A DNA stretch of 64,000 bases from contig OV884011.1 of the NCBI GenBank assembly GCA_930367205.1, forward strand, positions 108,491,139 to 108,555,138, given 5' to 3'. The notes under the pieces are model-generated. The model was not told the origin of the DNA. It searched no databases and saw only the letters and a list, made by a program, of their open reading frames with translations. This document shows positions 56,901 to 64,000 of this stretch, one piece after another. The number at the start of each line of letters is the position of its first letter. Position 1 is the first letter of the stretch. The stretch comes from Acanthosoma haemorrhoidale (taxonomy: Eukaryota > Arthropoda > Insecta > Hemiptera > Acanthosomatidae). The position numbers and the translations under genes are program-made.

Positions 56901-59900
56901 GCTTGTTGAAAGTAAATTTAAAACAGATAGAAGAAAGAAGGTTATACCTGTTAGAAAGTAAATCCCCTCTCTCAGGGAGCTTGCCGACAGTAATGCTTTT
57001 CTATAAAATCTCGTGGTAAACGGAAAACAAGAATGCATGTTCATCGAGATCTCATGAGAGAACAAACAATGGGAGAATAGGAGGGAGCTGGTAGAGAAAT
57101 GCAAACGTGACTGCATAGCCACAGTTGCAGATGGGGAGATGTGAGCCGCGATTGAGCTCTCTAGCCCTTGATCTCCTAATTGAAAGTGCTCTCCAGTGGA
57201 AGAAAGCTACCGGCCGCCCACGACTGGAGGGTGGTGAAGTGAAGGATGCATGTGGAGATCCCAGATCAGCATCTAGATCTCAGTATGTTTGCGCTAGTTT
57301 TTTTTTTCATTCCGGAGACTCCATTCTTGTATATTTAGTTAAAAAATTGTAAATTTTCTGAAAGATTGGTTCGGAAGGCCAGAAAGGTGTGCGGACGAAA
57401 CCCATTCTTCTTCAAAAGGAGAAAGCGTAGCGTGAGAAAAAGTCATCAGAAAGTTTCTACGATTGTTTCTTTCATTGAACTGACATTAGGGTCCTTATTA
57501 TAATAATTATAATGTCAAGTTAAACTTATCATTTCGAACATTTAGGTCGTGCTTCCAATAAATCACACACGTTGCAGCGCATTCGTGTCCATTTCCACGA
57601 TAGTTTGGAAACATAAAACTTACCCAAAATCGTTAATGTAGGTAATTCTCAATAACTTTAAATTAATAGGGATTAAGATTTAAACCCTTATATGCCATCT
57701 GGCAGGGTGCCTGAGCGGGAAATCCATTATTAATAAAGATAATATTTCAATATTGAGAGGAAATTTATTGTCTTAGACATATCCGAAAGGTGAGTCAGAT
57801 GAAGAGATGGCGTGCGTATAAATTACAGCGTTGAAAGAGTGGTTTCCTCTATCTGATCAGTTCCTCCGACACGACCCTACCGTATCTAACCAGTGCATTC
57901 AAAACACAGTAGCATGAAAGCGCTTACCCGTCTCTCAGATGAAGATATTCTATGAACTAGTTGGTTGAAAAATAAGTTCCTCATTCGAAAAATGCGACTT
58001 TTCACATTCATGGTGGTGACGATATGCTGAATCGTATTTCTAAGGCTTATGCGTATAAAAAAAACAATAAGAAAATACGGTATTGAAATAAATTAATAGC
58101 TAGTGCTTGATCTGTCTGTGTAGGAAATCTCAGCGAAACAGAATAAACTTATATATTTTAGGAGCCTCGCAATTTCTCTCTTACATGTTGGGAATTTTCC
58201 CAGCAGGTGAGCTGGAGTTTGAAACTCTTCCTCAGCTGTTGCAGCGGGACGCAATGTCTCCTGTCACCGGTTCACCAGAACCATGGACTCTAGGAAGTGG
58301 TTCATTGTCTTGAAGCTGTACGACTGGGATTGACGTACACCCATGTACTCTGCCAGCTGCGTTGAGTCCACTCCTCAAAGGAAGTTTTCCGGCGTGAATT
58401 CTGAAGAAGTTTAAAGTTTTCATGGATCGGACCAACACCTAACCTTCCTTATTCCACTCTGTTTGTGGAATAGTTGTATGTTGTTCGAAAGAGAGCATCC
58501 AAGGCAATGTACAGCGGTTGGCTATTAACCAATGCTGAAGACCTCACACTGTCACTGGATAAGTCCCTCAGCGCGCAGTGACATTGTCGCAATTAATTCA
58601 GGAAAGTATATGTTTTACTGACTTGGGACGAATTATAGCCGATTTATGTGTTGGCTCATAAACATAAAAAAATTAATTATTTTCGTGCATCCGTCACTGA
58701 TGTGTCATTAAACTGAGGGAAATAAGGTCATTTAATCTTGAATAGCTTCTGAGCTGGTGCTTGAAAAATCTTATAAGTTAGCGAAAACTTTTTCACGTTT
58801 ACTTTTTTTTCTTTCATACTTTCTGTTGGGGTATTTCCATCGACGAAAGACGATGAGCCTTGGGGGTCAGCAGCTAACGATCAGTATGTCAATTTCGGTT
58901 GTTTTTTGTTCTTCTTAATTTAACGGCTTCAGAAGTGACAGTTAGTATATGGGTCGTTAATAATGAAGCTTGCCGCCGTTTAATGAACAATTAAAAGGCT
59001 CCATTGCCATTCTTGGGGTCCTAGATATCTTACTTGAGTCTGTAACTATAGTTGAGCTAAGCTTAGACTTTTTTTTATCGTTGTTTCAAAGATATTTCTT
59101 TTAATTGGTACCAACTAATAGTACATAAAAATCATTTGTATTAAAAAAAATAAAAATGAAGTTTTCTTTTTACCAATGACCACCCTAACTGATTTTGGTC
59201 AATTTGGCTGTACAGCAGTTTAAAGTTTGGTGTACTTCAATTTTGAGCTTGCCACTATTCAGGCAAACCACGTAACCAGGGACGTGGAACGGGGAAAGTT
59301 AAATCCTCCTCGGTTTCAAGGAGACTTAAATTATTATTAAATTATTATAAAATTATTGTAAAATAATTACTCTAATACTGTAATATGATTTTACGATCAA
59401 AACATCTTAATAACTAAAAACTGTTTTTTCAAAAAATAAAAAAAAATTTTGTAAATAGCTAAAATATTGAAAACAAAACCTATTCAGATCGGCTGGAATA
59501 GCATAAAATACGAGATATCCAAATGATTTAATTTTTTGGAATATCTATGATATTATTTTTTCATTATTCTACTAATGTTTCCTTAATCCTTGAATTGAGA
59601 TATTTTGACAATACAAGATATGCGGGTCAGTTAATAGATTTGATGCCGAGTTAGTTAGTTCATGTTTCACAAACTTTGAATTATATCTTAACCAAAAGCC
59701 TGGTGTACTGTAGTGAATTCAGCCGAATGAGTAATTGGCGATTAATACTAACAATTAATGCTACATATTTAAAATAAAAACAGAGCGGATAAGTATATAA
59801 TTACGATCGCTATCGCTGAACTCACAGAAAAACATACAACAAACTAAATTTGAGTGCCCTAAATATGAATGAACTATAGAGTTCACCAATAAGCCTTAGG

Positions 59901-60290
59901 GGAAAAATTGCATTGGTTTTTTCATCACTATAAATTAATAAAATTTATAACGCATACTGATGGGAATCTATAAAACAAATGAATGGCCAATTAAATATCA
60001 AAGCAGTGTTATTGGTATTGAGTGGAGCAATCTAAGATGAGATGTAGGTTGAAATTATACACCGTTTGCATGCATTCTTCAGAACAGGTGATCAAATCTT
60101 TGAATCAGATTCTGTCTTGAATGTTGTAGTTTAAAATTTATATCAGTATTTTATGGGGTTGAATTTTTATTTCTAACCACTAGATATAATATACGACGTC
60201 TTATTAATTTATAGATCTGATTGAACAAAGACTATAAATGTACCATTTTTTAAATTTTATGTAGCACGATCTTTTTTCATTGGTTTCAAC
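53931..60290. other. AT-rich flank with unrecognised islands
   Basis: No gene recognised. Islands of higher GC lie at 54670-54780, 57120-57290 and 58190-58450. The plus frame at 55074-55469 (131 codons) and the one at 56069-56383 have no known similarity and no splice or composition support. A hairpin lies at 54378-54430. Confidence 0.4.
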
Positions 60291-60292
60291 AA

Positions 60293-60330
60293 ATTATTAT
60301 TATTCTTTATTATTATTATTATTATTAATT
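60293..60330. repeat. (ATT)n microsatellite
   Basis: Imperfect ATT repeat with one CTT interruption near 60304-60307. Confidence 0.9.
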
Positions 60331-60460
60331 ATTTTGACTGCTTCAAGATGGAGCACATTAAAGTCACTTTTAATAAAGTTGTTATACCAAGTATTCGTGT
60401 ACCGAGTTGATGACCACAAATTCGAGTAATAATACTTCCATAAGCTTCAATAAAAAAAAA

Positions 60461-60479
60461 TATATATATATATATATAT
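60461..60479. repeat. (TA)n microsatellite
   Basis: About nine TA units after an A9 run. Confidence 0.9.
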
Positions 60480-63400
60480 GGCTGTTGTTGCTACTTTCAC
60501 ATATTTTCTCACTCCTATTAGAGGAAAGCTTAATAAACAGAACAAATATAATTTATCATAATTTTACTGACTAAAAGAAATATTATCAAATCGTGATTAG
60601 TTGATTCAGCCATTTCTTCCGATTAATTCCAGATACATCGATAAACAAATTGATTAATTTAGTCAACCTTCTGGGAAATCGCATACCAAATCATTGATAA
60701 TTAAGGCCACTCTTACTTGTAGATATATCATCATTTAAAAAAAAAACAAAGACGTATCACATATTTATGTAACGTTGAATACTTAGTGAACCAGTTTGCC
60801 TTCCCAAAAATCAATGATTTTTTTTTAACCCCAGTGTTTTCGGCCATTCTCGAGTACTTTAAATACTCTTTACAAGAGTAGTGTCAACCCAATATACTGA
60901 ATTTACTATTTATACGTTAAAAGGCTTGATTTGGTTTGACCATAACAACTGAAAATGTACACAACGATTTATTTATTGACAACTGTATGAATAAAATAAA
61001 TTTATATAACCAGTGAATGAGATGAGGAGTGAATAATAGTAACTAATAGGCATAAACTACATGCTGGAAAGCAAAATAAATTAAATCAAGAGGAAAATTG
61101 GAAAAAAAAGAAAAGAAACCATGATGTAGTTCTGAGTTGTTGGGGTAGTGTCCTGTACAATATACCAAAAGTCTCTTAAAGTGGGGGTAAGAACAAGGAA
61201 GGGGCTTGAAGATAATTTTTTTTGGCCTTTTCTAAATGTTTCGTAAACTATTTAATAATTAAATTTTATTATTAATTAATAACATAAAAATTATTTTATA
61301 TACAAAATCAAAGTATTGTTCAATGCAATTTAGCCTGTGAAAATGATTTTATTCATTTTTCCGTCGAGTTATTCGCATAGGAGATTGCGTGGGTTAAAAA
61401 ACTGGAATTTTCACCATTTTTGTTAAAGCGGCTTATTTATGAGAGAAAATTGTGAAAAAATTAATATTGAGAAAACCAAAAGATTTTTAATAAATACAAC
61501 AATACTAGGTAATGTGGAAAACGTTGCATAGAAATAACATAGAAGTATATAACAACATCAGTAACTAGTATATACACATGAGCATTAACTAATTATTTTC
61601 TTACACTTGTCCAGTCAAGGAAGGCTAAAATATGACGATTAGTAAAAAAAATGATATAATGTTGATTTTTGGTACCATTGTTGGGGTCCGGGGCAACATA
61701 CTAAATTTTCAACATTTTTGTTAAAGAGGTTTATTCATGAAAACTACTGTTTTTTTAACTTCACTATCTCCTAAACCGTTGACTCGCCGGAAAAAATTAA
61801 TTAATTTAATTTTTTTTTTATAAACGTCATATTTTAGCCTTAGTTGTCTTGTATCGTTAATTTCGAACTCTTGTCGTTATCACATCATTACCACGTGATT
61901 TCAATACTAGTTATTCTTTAAATAATTCTAAATTGTTTTATTACTGTTGAGAGTTTTTTCCAGCCTTTGGGTCGTCTAGTATGGCCTCCAGGTAACTTGG
62001 TCATTTGTTTTAAGGAATAGGTGTGATTGAAGCAGAAATTATTTATTCCATTAAGAAGTAGACAAGAGAGAGAGAGGCCGGTGCGTTGAATCCAGGCGTG
62101 GATCAGACAATGCGCCGAAGAAAGTGGGGCCAAGGCTGGGTCGCGTTCACTTTCTTCCAGCTTCACCCACGAGTAGTGGCCTCATTTTGGACGGATCCAT
62201 CCCGAGACATATATTTTTTTTTGGACTAACAGTGATTTTCTTACTCATCATATCTCTGTAATAAAAGGAGGTGTCAGAATTTTATTTTTTCAGCCACTAG
62301 AGTTGACATTCAGCCTTCGGTGATTATTTTCAATAGTGAAGGTTAGATGTGAAACTAATTATTGTCAGCTTAATTGCTGCACTCTTTCGAGGTGACAAGG
62401 ACGGACCAGTAAATGTGGTTTACTAATAGGCACTACCGCGATTTCCGGGTCGATCGTATTTTGTTACGGGCTGTGGTTGGTTGCCAGTCTAACGATTTAT
62501 AGAAGCTTGTGGTACAATCAAAGAAAAAACACGATACACGAGTTATCGTTAGTTATCGAGTTAGTTAACTAAATTCTGTAGCAGAATGTGAGATAATTGA
62601 AATGACAATAAACCTATAGCGTGGACGAATAATTGAAATAAATTTAAAAAGATTTTTTTTTGTGATTTAATTTGAATAGGCTATTATGACAATGCATGAG
62701 TATTAAAATCAACCACCATTCTTTACCTCTCTAAAGACACAATTGAGTTTAAATCTGTAAAAAAACCTACTTCACTTGATTCAGATTCGAATCAATCAAT
62801 GAAATTTATCATGATTCTTATATAATAGAAACTGGAAAAAAACTGCTAGGTGCACGTGTGATAATTATACAGGGTAAAATAAGTTCTAAAAGATTTATAG
62901 CTCGTTATTTTAATTTTAAATTAGATTGGGATTCAGACAGATTCCATTTAATTGTCTCGTGATACTGATCGATAAGTTTTTAAATGTATATGAGGGGGTA
63001 AAGATTATAATTGAAGTGAAGTAGAGTAATACGTATATAGAAGCAACAATTGATATTTTTAATGATATTGTTCGCTCCTTCGATAATTTGTTCTGTTCCG
63101 TGAGAATAATGTTTTCAGCCACCGGGAGGAAATGTACCTACGCTATTTAATTTAGTCATTTTTCCCCAGATAACTTCAATGGAGTAAACGGAAAAGAAAA
63201 TTTCAGTTTTTGAAAAATTACTGAGACAGAACAACCCAATCGGTTTTGTTTGTTTAAGATGTGTCGTCGCTATCAGCCAGCGATAAGATATACACAGCCA
63301 AGAAATAATGCTGCCTTAGCGAAGAGATTAATTTCTACTAAATAATAGCTATAAAGAACAATTTTATGAATTATTTAAGGTGTTCACTTAATTCTGAGGT

Positions 63401-64000
63401 TCAACCAAAAACAAACAGCCAAAATTATGTTGAGAAAAGTGTGTTCCGTTACTACTTACGTACGGGGCTGATTACATTTGATGTTGCTGTGGTCCGCTGC
63501 CAACAAGAGTCCGGCACATACTGAAGATGCTAATCCAAAGATTATATTTAAATTAGTAAAATAAATCATAAATTATTGTTGAACGCAGAAAGTGAAGGGA
63601 TGCAGTAGAGAGAAGAGCGGACATTGTGTGATAACTGATGGGTTACCCGACCTTTTTCGAATGTAAAACCACTCCCCTGTTGGGTTTGGCGAAGGAGTTT
63701 TTTTGGCAGAAAATTAAATCAAATCGTAAATTTTCTGCTCACAGTGTTGTCTTAACTCAGGGTCATGTATTCTAGCTAACTTTAAATGTTACTGTTCTGC
63801 TCAACTAAGATCTAAGCATGTGATGTTCTTGCTGTTTTAATCGCTAGAACTAACTAGTAAATCACACTCTAAAGGATGATATGGTAGTTTAAATAACGAG
63901 GAAAGTATTCTATTGTTTTGTGTGCAGATATATTACTCAATAGTTTTTATCATATTAATGTTCCTCATTTTAATACAGGTCGTCAAAAACATTCACTTGT
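60480..64000. other. AT-rich right flank, no gene
   Basis: No recognised gene. A GC-richer block at 62060-62180 is open on the minus strand (62166-61918) and begins MKLEESERDPALAPLSSAH; it has no known similarity and could be an untranslated or unknown exon. The right edge cuts unremarkable sequence. Confidence 0.4.

Noticed and set aside
26020..62860. CACGTG E-boxes (for example 46726-46731 and 48033-48038) as clock input to Pdp1
   Set aside because: About seven sites occur in 64 kb, which is roughly what base composition predicts for a 6-bp palindrome. No cluster lies at a defined promoter, so they are not evidence of CLK/CYC control.
1..64000. CRISPR arrays, operons, bacterial promoters or ribosome-binding sites
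   Set aside because: No regularly spaced short repeats, and the window is clearly eukaryotic with split genes and retrotransposons.

Overview
The window is eukaryotic, AT-rich DNA from an arthropod, most likely an insect. It has long AT-rich introns with GT-AG splice sites, one conserved bZIP gene split into small exons, and a dense load of Ty3/gypsy, Jockey, mariner, hAT and MITE-like elements. Nothing prokaryotic is present. I do not assign a species.

Layout. Positions 1 to about 930 hold nothing I can name. About 930-16648 is a pile of nested and broken transposable elements. A plus-strand Ty3/gypsy element (B) runs from about 930 to 10207; a 4258-bp minus-strand CsRn1-like Ty3/gypsy element (A, 1439-5696, CTGT target duplication) sits in its leader, and a 258-bp MITE-like element sits in its 5' LTR. 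B's 3' LTR meets an inverted fragment of the same LTR tail to tail. A decayed mariner interrupts that fragment (from 10330). After it come the 3' part of a third Ty3/gypsy element (C, to 14611) and the 5' part of a fourth on the minus strand (D, 14612-16648), which is cut inside its reverse transcriptase at the first base beyond C's LTR.

Positions 16649-25500 are mostly anonymous AT-rich DNA. They hold a 1.44-kb fold-back inverted repeat (19168-20610), an hAT transposase relic beside it, and a plus-strand Jockey relic at about 23040-23590.

The only host gene I can identify is a PAR-domain bZIP transcription factor (Pdp1/HLF/TEF family) on the minus strand. Five coding exons were placed by splice sites, phase and protein pattern: 38245-38375, 35736-35949, 31567-31673, 30470-30607 and 27393-27482. 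The last carries the stop codon. Upstream exons are not certain; a GC-rich, phase-compatible candidate first exon lies at 46061-46175.

Positions 50590 to about 53930 hold a minus-strand Jockey-type LINE with an open ORF1 and an open endonuclease part of ORF2. The reverse-transcriptase core is deleted and ORF1 lacks part of its usual central domain. The remaining DNA to 64000 is AT-rich, with a few GC-richer islands that I could not name, simple repeats and short hairpins.

None of the elements looks able to move by itself. The mobile-element genes are not functionally linked to the bZIP gene; they are neighbours, and the Jockey element lies upstream of its known exons.
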